7,155 nucleotides of DNA from Amphritea sp. (GCA_018067325.1 JAGPUU010000439.1:1-7155); one strand, 5' to 3'; positions 1 through 6,595 are shown, numbered from the stretch's first letter. Notes: generated by a model from the letters alone, not told the origin. Numbers and translations: made by a program.

Positions 1-1
1 C

Positions 2-349
2 ATGGTGGCTGATCCGCATGAGTGGAGTTATATGAACTCCAGCTGGGAGATGGTGAAAAACCCGGCTTTTGAAACACAATTAACTGACAAACTTAGTCAG
101 CTTGGAGCGAACAGTGATACCCCCATTATCGTGATGTGTCGTTCCGGTTCGTCCCGCAGTGCGCCTGCGGTGAATATGCTTGCCGCTAAAGGGTATCAAA
201 ATGTATGGACAGTAGTGGATGGCTTCGAGGGAAGTACCCTGAAAGAGGGTGCTTCTAAAGGTGTTCGTGCTGTTAATGGCTGGCGTAATTCGGGGCTTCC
301 CTGGAGTTATAAGGTCGACTCTGCTGTCGCTTGGCGCCCATCTAAATAA
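2..349 (+). CDS. Rhodanese-like domain protein, 5' end cut off by the window
   Basis: The visible 115 residues carry a rhodanese active-site loop CRSGSSR at residues 46-52 (C46 at bases 137-139). This matches the CxxGxxR loop in which the cysteine carries a persulfide during sulfur transfer. After it comes the usual helix and the VVDGFEG strand-turn (residues 71-77), then a tail ending GWRNSGLPWSYKVD. The first half of a rhodanese domain, including the usual DVR strand, is missing. The ATG at base 2 is therefore probably an internal methionine and the real start lies upstream. The stop is at 347-349. The next gene, an exported DsrE-family protein, begins 28 bases later with no terminator between, so the two are probably co-transcribed. 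The cellular location cannot be judged without the N-terminus; periplasmic is plausible by analogy with the partner. The specific sulfur donor and acceptor are unknown. Confidence 0.85.
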   Translation: MVADPHEWSYMNSSWEMVKNPAFETQLTDKLSQLGANSDTPIIVMCRSGSSRSAPAVNMLAAKGYQNVWTVVDGFEGSTLKEGASKGVRAVNGWRNSGLPWSYKVDSAVAWRPSK

Positions 350-377
350 TCAAACTTAATATAAGGACATTTACGAG

Positions 378-809
378 ATGAAAAAATTAATTATTTCAAC
401 GGTGCTGGCCGCCACTTTGTTTGCCCCGGTAGTTGCTACTGCATCAGAAACAGTTGATAAAGTATTGATTACGTTGACAAGTGCAGAACAGCAAACCCGT
501 GGAATGGCGATGGTGTTGGGTAATATGATGCAGGCAAAAGGTGCTAAAGTCAGTGTGCTTTTGTGTGATAGCGCAGGCGATATGGCGCTTAAAGGGCATG
601 AATCTGCACCTCTTAAGCCAAAGAATGTGACACCGGAACAGCTGATGCAAAAGTTGATCTCTGGCGGCGCCAAGGTTGATGTATGTGCACTGTATCTACC
701 TAATAAAGGCGTGGCTATGGATGCTTTGCTAAGCGGTATTGGTGCAGCTAAACCGCCGGTTATGGCCGCTGCTCTTATCGATGCTGATACCCGTGTTTTC
801 AATTTCTAA
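378..809 (+). CDS. Exported DsrE/DsrF-like family protein
   Basis: This 143-residue protein starts with a clear Sec signal peptide: MKK, a hydrophobic stretch to about residue 19, and an A-T-A site giving likely cleavage after A22. The mature part has the DsrE fold pattern: a first strand VDKVLITLTS, a helix with MAMVLGNMMQAKGAKVSVLLCD, and a second core with KVDVCALYLPN. Two cysteines, C63 and C103, sit at strand ends and are candidate sulfur-carrying residues. DsrE-family proteins relay sulfur as cysteine persulfide, and the preceding rhodanese could feed it in the same compartment; this is inference from the neighbourhood. The start is supported by AAGGA at 363-367 upstream of ATG 378. A strong terminator follows at 849-887, so this is the last gene of its operon. 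Cytoplasmic DsrE is part of DsrEFH; no DsrF or DsrH partner is visible here. Confidence 0.82.
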   Translation: MKKLIISTVLAATLFAPVVATASETVDKVLITLTSAEQQTRGMAMVLGNMMQAKGAKVSVLLCDSAGDMALKGHESAPLKPKNVTPEQLMQKLISGGAKVDVCALYLPNKGVAMDALLSGIGAAKPPVMAAALIDADTRVFNF

Positions 810-848
810 AGCCGGTTTATAAGCTTCGAAGTACTCAGTAATATTTAT

Positions 849-887
849 AAAACGCACCCGAGGGTAATCTAAGGGTGCGTTTTTTTT
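849..887 (+). terminator. Intrinsic terminator after the DsrE-family gene
   Basis: An 11-bp perfect stem pairs 849-859 (core AACGCACCC) with 873-883 (GGGTGCGTT). The loop is 13 nt, and a run of eight T residues covers 880-887. It ends the rhodanese/DsrE unit and lies immediately before the next promoter. Confidence 0.92.
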
Positions 888-889
888 AG

Positions 890-919
890 TTCGTATGGGT
901 ATGTATTAAACTCTATAAT
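890..919 (+). promoter_or_regulatory. Sigma-70 type promoter for the Lon-domain gene, possibly leaderless
   Basis: A perfect TATAAT lies at 914-919. A weak -35 (TTCGTA, 890-895) sits 18 bases upstream, directly after the preceding terminator. Transcription would be expected to begin about 6-8 bases after the -10, that is near 925-927, which coincides with the ATG at 927. There is no purine-rich ribosome-binding site between the -10 and the ATG. The -10 is directly seen; the exact start point is inferred. Confidence 0.6.
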
Positions 920-926
920 CACCTAT

Positions 927-1493
927 ATGAAGACTCTGCCGCTATTTCCTTTGCCCTTAGTGCTGTTCCCTGGAACAGTTCTGCCATTACAGATCTTTGA
1001 AATGCGTTATCGGCGGATGGTGAAAGACCTCCTTGCCGATAGTGGCCAGTTCGTCATTCTGCAGGCCCCAATTCCGGATAACCCAAACAGTGATTTTGAA
1101 ATGATCGGAACCTTGTCGAAGATTATCGACTGGCAGCCGATGCAGAATCAGATGATCGCCATTCAGGTGGAAGGTGAACAGCGCGCTAAGATTTCCGGGG
1201 TGACGAAAGCCTCTGATGGGCTGCTATCAGGGCAGGCGGAAGCGCTTAGTTTCAACCTGGAACCTATGCTTGAAGAGTATTCAGCTAGGCTTATGGATAT
1301 TTCGATTCTTCTTGAGCAGCATCCTCTGTTATCATTCCGGTCTGTTCAAATTAATGCTGAAAACGCCGAAGCTTTTAGTTATCAACTGGCGTCGCTTATC
1401 CCATTTTCAGGAGCGGACAAACAGAGGTTGTTAGAGCTCGATAGCTCATTACAACGCCTGGAAATGATACTCTCCCTGCTCAAGGACTTTTGA
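927..1493 (+). CDS. Stand-alone Lon N-terminal (substrate-binding) domain protein
   Basis: The 188-residue product opens with LPLFPLPLVLFPGTVLPLQ (residues 4-22) followed by IFEMRYRRMV. This is the hallmark first part of the Lon N-terminal domain (LON_substr_bdg, PF02190), and the domain fills most of the protein. There is no AAA+ module and no Ser-Lys peptidase, so it is not a protease by itself. Family members of about 190-200 residues are common and their role is unsettled; substrate or adaptor binding is inferred from the Lon domain. The start is fixed by family alignment, since the conserved motif begins two residues after the Met. There is no Shine-Dalgarno sequence and the -10 box lies only 7 bases upstream, suggesting a leaderless message. 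The stop TGA at 1491-1493 overlaps the ATG of the methyltransferase gene, pointing to translational coupling. Confidence 0.88.
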   Translation: MKTLPLFPLPLVLFPGTVLPLQIFEMRYRRMVKDLLADSGQFVILQAPIPDNPNSDFEMIGTLSKIIDWQPMQNQMIAIQVEGEQRAKISGVTKASDGLLSGQAEALSFNLEPMLEEYSARLMDISILLEQHPLLSFRSVQINAENAEAFSYQLASLIPFSGADKQRLLELDSSLQRLEMILSLLKDF

Positions 1494-2491
1494 TGCTCAA
1501 CCTGATTAAAGACGCACTGGCTCGTCGTAGCGAACTGTTGGATGCTCTGCATAAAGAAAATACGGATTGCTACCGCTTATATCACGGTTCTAATGAAGGC
1601 TGTTCAGGTCTTACCGTAGACCGGTATGGTCCTCAATTGTTGATACAGACCTTTCATCAGCCAATCACAGAGGTTGAGGCTGAGGCTATTCATAAGCTTA
1701 TCGAGGATGCACTTAGTTGCTCGTTGGTCTTGGTATATAACGACCGTAGCTCTGCTAATTCGCGACGTGCTGATGATTCGGTTGTGGATGGCTGGGAAGC
1801 TGTTGCCCATGAGCTGGGTATTTCCTATCAGATAAGGGGAAAGCATAAGGGGCAGGACCCATTACTCTTTCTGGATATGCGCGCCGGTAGGCGTTGGATT
1901 CAGCAGAATGCAGCAGGCAAGTCTGTGTTGAATCTCTTTTCATATACCTGTGGTGTTGGCGTGGTTGCTGCCTCAGCCGGTGCCAGCCGGGTTTTGAATG
2001 TAGACTTTTCTACCCGCTCATTAGATGTGGGGAGAAAAAATGCCCAACTTAACGATCTGGATGAACAGCAGATTGGTTTTTTTCAGAGTGATTTCTTTAC
2101 TGCTGCTAAGCAATTGGCAGGCATTCCGATTAAGCAAAGGGTAGGGCGCGGACGTAAACCTAAACCTTTTCCAAGAGTCGATCAGGAACAGTTTGATCTG
2201 GTATTTCTTGACCCTCCACGTTGGGCGAAAAGTGCATTTGGTACAGTGGATCTGATTCGGGATTATCCCAGTGTTTTGAAGCCCGCGCTGTTAGCAACTA
2301 AGCCCGGAGGACAGCTAGTCTGTGCCAATAATGTTGCCAGTGTAAGTTATGAGGAGTGGCTGGATGTTGTTCAGCGTTGCGCCATAAAGGCAGGTTGCCC
2401 AGTACAACAAATAACGCAATTAGAGCCCGAGCAGGACTTTCCCTCGCCTGATGGACGTTTTCCACTGAAGCTTGTGGTATTGCAGCTCTAA
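1493..2491 (+). CDS. RlmI-like class I SAM-dependent methyltransferase without PUA domain
   Basis: This 332-residue protein resembles the part of RlmI-type 23S rRNA cytosine methyltransferases that follows the PUA domain. Residues 26-45 (CYRLYHGSNEGCSGLTVDRY) match the RlmI central region, and FLDMR (126-130) precedes the SAM fold. Motif I is VLNLFSYTCGVGVVAAS (145-161) and the acidic strand end is NVD at 169-171. Motif IV is DPPRW (240-244), equivalent to the RlmI DPPKF. The N-terminal RNA-binding PUA domain (about 70 residues in RlmI) is absent, and a basic stretch lies at about residues 216-228. RNA methylation is likely, but the target base is not deducible. I chose ATG 1493: it has AAGGA at 1482-1486 with 6-base spacing and overlaps the upstream stop. 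A TTG one codon earlier would add only one residue. No terminator is visible before the convergent gene at 2539. Confidence 0.85.
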   Translation: MLNLIKDALARRSELLDALHKENTDCYRLYHGSNEGCSGLTVDRYGPQLLIQTFHQPITEVEAEAIHKLIEDALSCSLVLVYNDRSSANSRRADDSVVDGWEAVAHELGISYQIRGKHKGQDPLLFLDMRAGRRWIQQNAAGKSVLNLFSYTCGVGVVAASAGASRVLNVDFSTRSLDVGRKNAQLNDLDEQQIGFFQSDFFTAAKQLAGIPIKQRVGRGRKPKPFPRVDQEQFDLVFLDPPRWAKSAFGTVDLIRDYPSVLKPALLATKPGGQLVCANNVASVSYEEWLDVVQRCAIKAGCPVQQITQLEPEQDFPSPDGRFPLKLVVLQL

Positions 2492-2538
2492 TCTGTGCGT
2501 TTTACGTAGGAAAGATACATTTCTGGCTCGCTTCGGTT

Positions 2539-2856
2539 TTAGATCCGATGAGCGTCAAGAATAATACCGGTGACCCGGCCACCTAACATCGCCACCCGGC
2601 CACGAGCTCTGTCGTCACCGGTGGCGGTGAATTCAAACAGGTAGGAGCGCCAGATTTTAACCTTGCCCTGGTCGTCACGCTTTAGCCACATACCCCGCAG
2701 ATACACGCTTTGATCCAGTAGTTGGACATCCATCTCTTTACAGTAGTTGCGGGCTGCTTTCAGGGCGAACTCTTTTACTTTTAATGAATGCCACCAGTGT
2801 AGTAGAAGCGACACTATCAGGGTCAACCAGAACAGATCTGCAAGTTCCAGATACAT
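2539..2856 (-). CDS. DUF3301 family membrane-anchored protein
   Basis: The 105-residue product has one N-terminal hydrophobic segment (about residues 5-22, LADLFWLTLIVSLLLHWW). A charged, soluble-looking domain follows, with the features of DUF3301: VKEFALKAARNYCKEMDVQLLDQSV spread over residues 27-51, and IWRSYLFEFTATGDDRARGRV at about 68-88. The function is not known; attachment to the inner membrane is inferred from the single segment. The start ATG overlaps the TGA of the upstream transporter by one base, and GGAG at 2868-2865 lies 8 bases ahead, so translation is probably coupled to the transporter. A TTG one codon earlier is possible but less likely. The gene converges on the methyltransferase gene with a 47-base gap that holds no recognisable terminator. 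Confidence 0.85.
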   Translation of the reverse strand: MYLELADLFWLTLIVSLLLHWWHSLKVKEFALKAARNYCKEMDVQLLDQSVYLRGMWLKRDDQGKVKIWRSYLFEFTATGDDRARGRVAMLGGRVTGIILDAHRI

Positions 2857-3719
2857 CAATTACTCTCCCTTCCTAACCATACAGAGCCTATGCCGCCGCC
2901 GATAATCAGCACCGCACCAATGACAGCCATCATATCAGGAACTTGCTGCCAGAAAAGCCACCCCAGTAATCCTGCGAACAATACACCAAAATAACTGAGT
3001 GGAGCGATGATGGTGGCTTTGGCATAACTGTAAGCTTGCGTATATAGCCACATGATCAACCAAATTGACAGACTGATACCCAGTAAAAAGGGCAGGCTAA
3101 CGAGAGGGATAGGCTGCCAGTTACTTAGAGCTAAAGGTAATGAGAAGAGTAATGATAGAGTGAAGTAGTAAAACAGAATTCGGTTTGTTGGCTCGGTGAG
3201 TGTCAGTACCCGGGTGGTCACGATGGACACGGTTAGCGCAAGTGCTGAGGTAAACGCAACCAGATGCCAGGGATTCGCAGAGCCTCCATCGGGTTTTAAT
3301 ACAAAACCTATACCGATGAACCCTAGTATCACCGGAAGCCAGTTTATCAGTGGCATTTTGTATTTGAGCCAGACCAGTACTAAAACAGGTACTATCAGAG
3401 GTGCAGAATTTCGAAGTAGAGATGCTTCGCCCAGGGGAATCTGTTTCAGTGCTAGGTAGTAGGTGTAAAAACACAGCCAGCCTGAAAATCCTCGAGTTAG
3501 GTGGAGAAGAGGCTTTTCAGTTTTAAGCGACGTGATCCCTTTTCTAGCTAGCCAGGGGAGCATCAGCAAGGTGCAGATTAGATATTGGGTTAGCACAATC
3601 TGCTCGATAGAGACGAACTGAGCGGTATACTTGGTCGCCGCGGCTGCCAGACTCATGATCAGGGTTGTGGCCAGAGCGAACGCTGCTCCGATAAGAAGTC
3701 TGGAATATTGCTTGAGCAA
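2856..3719 (-). CDS. DMT superfamily (EamA) transporter
   Basis: This 287-residue, highly hydrophobic protein shows about ten membrane segments arranged as two EamA repeats (roughly residues 10-142 and 151-283). The first repeat has the typical helix pair ending LGEASLLRNSAPLIVPVLV (residues 96-114), and the second has the matching region around AKATIIAPLSYFGVLFAG (233-250). It is expected to sit in the inner membrane and export or exchange a small metabolite; the substrate cannot be told from sequence. The start is a TTG, supported by AGGAT at 3732-3728 nine bases upstream and by an in-frame TAG just before it, which rules out earlier starts. It heads a two-gene unit with DUF3301 and is divergent from the DUF599 gene. 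Confidence 0.88.
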   Translation of the reverse strand: MLKQYSRLLIGAAFALATTLIMSLAAAATKYTAQFVSIEQIVLTQYLICTLLMLPWLARKGITSLKTEKPLLHLTRGFSGWLCFYTYYLALKQIPLGEASLLRNSAPLIVPVLVLVWLKYKMPLINWLPVILGFIGIGFVLKPDGGSANPWHLVAFTSALALTVSIVTTRVLTLTEPTNRILFYYFTLSLLFSLPLALSNWQPIPLVSLPFLLGISLSIWLIMWLYTQAYSYAKATIIAPLSYFGVLFAGLLGWLFWQQVPDMMAVIGAVLIIGGGIGSVWLGRESN

Positions 3720-3781
3720 GGTTGTCTATCCTGTTGCTTTAATTACAATAACTTAATAATTGCACTATACCGGAAATGACT
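3720..3781. promoter_or_regulatory. Short divergent intergenic region with candidate -10 boxes
   Basis: This AT-rich gap separates the transporter (minus) and DUF599 (plus) starts and must hold their promoters unless transcription enters from elsewhere. On the minus strand a TGTAAT box (5/6 to consensus) lies at 3747-3742. On the plus strand AATAAT (3755-3760) or TATACC (3766-3771) could serve. No good -35 hexamer is present at proper spacing for any of them, so these are weak, inferred calls. Confidence 0.3.
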
Positions 3782-4492
3782 ATGGAACAACTGACCGGCT
3801 TCATCATAATAAACTGGCTAAATCTGTTTGCTTTTGTCTGGTTTCTGGTCTGCTTCAAAGGCTATAACGCTTATACTAAAAAACGCGCCAGAGATACTCA
3901 TTGCCTGGCCAGTGTCATGCACAGCTATCGTTTGGAATGGATGACCCGAATGTTGCACCGAGAGGTCAGGATTGCTGATACCACTGCTATCGCCAATCTG
4001 GAGCGTAGCGTATCATTTTTTGCATCTTCCACCATGCTTATTTTGGCCGGCCTGATGACTGTGCTGGGGTCAACTGAGAAAGCAATTGATGTGGTAGGCG
4101 ATATCCCTTTTGTCAGTCACGCGACTAAAGCGGAATGGGAGCTGAAGCTGTTGGTACTGATTGGCTTGTTCATTTATGCTTTTTTTAAGTTTACCTGGAG
4201 CCTGCGCCAGTATGGTTTTACCTCTGTCATGATGGGAGGTGCACCGCAGCCGAATGATGCCACAGAGCTGGAGCTGAATGCCCATGCACAACGGTTGGCG
4301 ATTATGAGTTCGATGGCGGCAAATAATTTCAATTTAGGGTTACGGACTTACTATTTTAGCCTCTCGGTTCTAGCTTGGTTTATTACGCCCTGGCTGTTTA
4401 TTTTACTCACCAGCGGTGTCGTTATCATACTTTATCGTCGGGAATTTAATTCCAGTACTTTGCGTCAGCTGATCATCAGTCGCACCGATTAA
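3782..4492 (+). CDS. DUF599 family inner-membrane protein
   Basis: The 236-residue protein has about four hydrophobic segments (near residues 6-25, 79-96, 122-141 and 190-218). It also carries the DUF599 signature region NFNLGLRTYYF (about 182-192), followed by a WF-x2-PW segment and LYRREFNSS (about 217-225). The function is unknown. Two in-frame ATGs compete. The one at 3776 would have GGA only one base ahead, whereas the one at 3782 has GGAA at 3772-3775 with six-base spacing, so I prefer 3782; the difference is two residues. The gene is divergent from the EamA transporter and followed by the htpG control region. A shared role with the transporter is not supported by anything but position. 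Confidence 0.82.
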   Translation: MEQLTGFIIINWLNLFAFVWFLVCFKGYNAYTKKRARDTHCLASVMHSYRLEWMTRMLHREVRIADTTAIANLERSVSFFASSTMLILAGLMTVLGSTEKAIDVVGDIPFVSHATKAEWELKLLVLIGLFIYAFFKFTWSLRQYGFTSVMMGGAPQPNDATELELNAHAQRLAIMSSMAANNFNLGLRTYYFSLSVLAWFITPWLFILLTSGVVIILYRREFNSSTLRQLIISRTD

Positions 4493-4512
4493 TTTCTAGT
4501 AAAATTCAATAA

Positions 4513-4536
4513 AGCCCCCTTGAAAAGAGGGGGGCT
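4513..4536 (+). terminator. GC-rich hairpin after DUF599, overlapping the htpG promoter
   Basis: AGCCCCCTT (4513-4521) can pair with AGGGGGGCT (4528-4536) around a 6-base GAAAAG loop, giving nine pairs including one G-T. It is placed as a terminator for the DUF599 gene, but no T run follows on the plus strand (GTCCCC instead). Intrinsic termination in this direction is therefore doubtful. The right-hand G run can alternatively pair with CCCC at 4539-4542. The hairpin contains the -35 of the heat-shock promoter. Confidence 0.35.
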
Positions 4537-4546
4537 GTCCCCATCT
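4519..4546 (+). promoter_or_regulatory. Sigma-32 (RpoH) heat-shock promoter of htpG
   Basis: CTTGAA (4519-4524), preceded by a C run, is followed after 14 bases by CCCCATCT (4539-4546). This matches the known sigma-32 consensus CTTGAA-N13-17-CCCCATNT at every specified position. The expected start of transcription is about 4552-4554, leaving a leader of roughly 87 bases before the htpG ATG at 4640. HtpG is a classic RpoH-controlled chaperone, so sequence and context agree. Confidence 0.9.
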
Positions 4547-4629
4547 TATTGTTCAACGCTTAAGATTGTAGTTATTAGATTTGTACCTCTACGTTTTAAC
4601 ACTTAGTTATTTGCAACAATAAGATTGGG
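4539..4629 (+). repeat. Long-range inverted repeat spanning the htpG leader
   Basis: ATCTTATTGTT at 4543-4553 is perfectly reverse-complementary to AACAATAAGAT at 4615-4625. After one mismatch (4542/4626) pairing continues with CCC 4539-4541 and GGG 4627-4629, making 14 of 15 positions. The intervening loop is 61 bases (4554-4614). The left arm is the -10 region of the sigma-32 promoter; the right arm reaches into the htpG Shine-Dalgarno sequence GGGA (4627-4630). Confidence 0.7.
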
Positions 4630-4639
4630 AAATTGATAG

Positions 4640-6547
4640 ATGAGCACAGAAACTCAGCAGGAAACTCTTGGCTTTCAAACCGAAGTGAAGCAATTGCTTC
4701 ACCTGATGATTCATTCTTTGTATTCCAACAAAGAGATCTTCCTTCGTGAGCTGATCTCTAATGCTTCTGACGCTGCCGATAAGCTTCGCTTTGAAGCGCT
4801 GTCTAAGGATGACCTATATGAAGGTGATGGCGATCTTCGCATCCGTATCGAGTTTGATAGCGAAGCTAAAACCCTCACCATTGATGATAACGGCATCGGT
4901 ATGAACCGCCAGGATGTTATCGATCACCTGGGTACTATTGCTAAGTCCGGTACTTCTCAGTTCCTTTCTGAATTGAGTGGCGATCAGAAGAAAGATTCTC
5001 AACTGATTGGTCAGTTTGGTGTAGGTTTTTATTCCGCATTTATCGTCGCCGATGAAGTTGAGGTGATTACTCGTCGTGCTGGTCAGCCAGCCACTGAAGG
5101 TGTCCACTGGGTGTCTCAGGGTGAGGGTGAATTTACTGTTGCGACTGTGGAGAAGGCAAGCCGCGGTACAACCATTATTCTGCACCTTAAAGAGGAAGAG
5201 TCAGAGTTTGCTGATGCTTCCCGTTTGCGCACCCTGGTACGAAAGTATTCAGACCATATCTCTCTGCCAGTGATCATGCAGAAAGAAGCAGCGCCAGTGG
5301 AAGAGGGTGAAGAGCCCGCTCCTGCAGAAGATGAAACGGTAAACTCTGCAACTGCACTTTGGACCCGTTCAAAGAGCGATTTGAGCGATGAGGATTACAA
5401 AGAGTTTTATAACCATGTGTCCCATGACTTTCAGGAGCCGATGAAGTGGAGCCATAACCGGGTTGAAGGTAACCTGGAATATACCAGCCTGCTTTATGTG
5501 CCAGCTCATGCCCCTTATGACTTGTGGAATCGTGATACGCCTCGTGGTCTGAAATTGTATGTTCAGCGTGTTTTCATCATGGATGAAGCTGACCAGTTCT
5601 TGCCGATGTACCTGCGCTTTATCAAAGGTGTGGTTGACACTAATGATCTGTCTCTTAACGTGTCCCGTGAGATCCTGCAAAAAGATCCGGTGGTTGATAA
5701 GCTGAAAACTCAGCTGACCAAACGTTCTCTGGGTATGTTGGGTAAACTGGCGAAGAATGAACCTGAGCAGTATGCGAAATTCTGGACTGAATTTGGTGAG
5801 GTACTGAAAGAGGGACCAGCTGAAGATCATGCTAACCGTGAGACTGTACTGAAGCTATTGCGTTTCGCCTCTACTCACAACGATTCTTCCGCGCAAACGG
5901 TTGGACTGGAAGATTATATCTCCCGAATGCAGGAAGGTCAGGAGAAGATCTACTACGCTGTTGCCGAGAACTACAACACCGCTAAGAACAGTCCGCATCT
6001 GGAAATCTTCCGTAAGAAGGGCATCGAAGTGTTACTGATGTCTGATCGTGTTGATGAATGGCTGATGGGTCAGTTGTTCGACTTCCTGGGTAAGTCATTC
6101 CAGGATGTCAGCAAGGGCGAACTGGATCTTGGCGAGACTGAGAACGAAGAGGAGAAGAAAGCTCAGGAAGAGACTGCCAAAGAGATGGAAGGTCTGACCG
6201 AGCGTCTTAAGAGTAGCCTTGAAGAGCAAGTGAGTGAGGTACGTATTACTCATCGCCTGACAGATTCTCCAGCCTGTGTGGTTCTGGGTGCATACGATAT
6301 GGGTATGCAGATGCGTAAGATCATGGAAGCGGCGGGACAGGCTGTGCCTGAAAGCAAGCCGATTTTCGAGGTCAACCCTGAGCACCCTCTGATCAGCAAG
6401 CTTGATAATGAAACTGATGAAGAGCGTTTCGGTGAGCTGGCGCTGGTCGTATTCGAGCAGGCCCAACTAGCTGCCGGTGGGCAGTTGGACGATCCTGCGG
6501 CTTACGTTAGCCGTCTGAACAAACTGCTAATGAATCTGATTGGCTAA
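4640..6547 (+). CDS. htpG: HtpG, bacterial Hsp90 molecular chaperone
   Basis: This 635-residue cytoplasmic homodimeric ATPase remodels client proteins, typically with the DnaK system. The N-terminal GHKL ATPase domain shows the catalytic E37 in [16 protein letters not shown], with N41 and D44 nearby. It also has the nucleotide motif DDNGIGM (82-88) and the lid glycine loop GQFGVGF (124-130). An acidic, proline-containing linker lies at about 216-236. The middle domain holds [19 protein letters not shown] (297-315) and the catalytic-loop arginine R343 in NVSREILQ. A charged, E/K-rich segment (about 495-530) leads to the C-terminal dimerisation domain. The length is close to the 624 residues of E. 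coli HtpG and all ATPase residues are present. ATG 4640 is preceded by GGGA (4627-4630). Expression should be heat-induced from the sigma-32 promoter at 4519-4546. It is monocistronic, with its own terminator. Confidence 0.98.
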   Translation: MSTETQQETLGFQTEVKQLLHLMIHSLYSNKEIFLRELISNASDAADKLRFEALSKDDLYEGDGDLRIRIEFDSEAKTLTIDDNGIGMNRQDVIDHLGTIAKSGTSQFLSELSGDQKKDSQLIGQFGVGFYSAFIVADEVEVITRRAGQPATEGVHWVSQGEGEFTVATVEKASRGTTIILHLKEEESEFADASRLRTLVRKYSDHISLPVIMQKEAAPVEEGEEPAPAEDETVNSATALWTRSKSDLSDEDYKEFYNHVSHDFQEPMKWSHNRVEGNLEYTSLLYVPAHAPYDLWNRDTPRGLKLYVQRVFIMDEADQFLPMYLRFIKGVVDTNDLSLNVSREILQKDPVVDKLKTQLTKRSLGMLGKLAKNEPEQYAKFWTEFGEVLKEGPAEDHANRETVLKLLRFASTHNDSSAQTVGLEDYISRMQEGQEKIYYAVAENYNTAKNSPHLEIFRKKGIEVLLMSDRVDEWLMGQLFDFLGKSFQDVSKGELDLGETENEEEKKAQEETAKEMEGLTERLKSSLEEQVSEVRITHRLTDSPACVVLGAYDMGMQMRKIMEAAGQAVPESKPIFEVNPEHPLISKLDNETDEERFGELALVVFEQAQLAAGGQLDDPAAYVSRLNKLLMNLIG

Positions 6548-6567
6548 TCTGCAACGACAGATCTGAT

Positions 6568-6595
6568 AAAAGGCGACCTATTGGTCGCCTTTTTT
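6568..6595 (+). terminator. Intrinsic terminator of htpG
   Basis: An 11-bp perfect stem pairs 6568-6578 (AAAAGGCGACC) with 6583-6593 (GGTCGCCTTTT). The loop is the 4 bases TATT, and a T run extends to 6595. It lies 20 bases after the htpG stop and separates htpG from the DksA-like gene. Confidence 0.93.

Noticed and set aside
371..802. 143-codon open frame on the minus strand opposite the DsrE-family gene
   Set aside because: It mirrors the coding frame of a well-supported gene with signal peptide and RBS; its own translation shows no recognisable domain.
2492..2538. Possible terminator between the convergent methyltransferase and DUF3301 genes
   Set aside because: No stem of useful length with a T run could be found on either strand in these 47 bases.
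3196..3459. 87-codon plus-strand frame inside the EamA transporter gene
   Set aside because: Antisense shadow of a clear ten-helix transporter; no RBS or domain of its own.
3776..3781. ATG 3776 as start of the DUF599 protein
   Set aside because: GGA would be only one base ahead; ATG 3782 has GGAA at six-base spacing. The choice affects only two residues.
4814..5185. Minus-strand frames within htpG (also near 5369-5830 and 6095-6466)
   Set aside because: All lie opposite the highly conserved htpG coding frame and show no family features.
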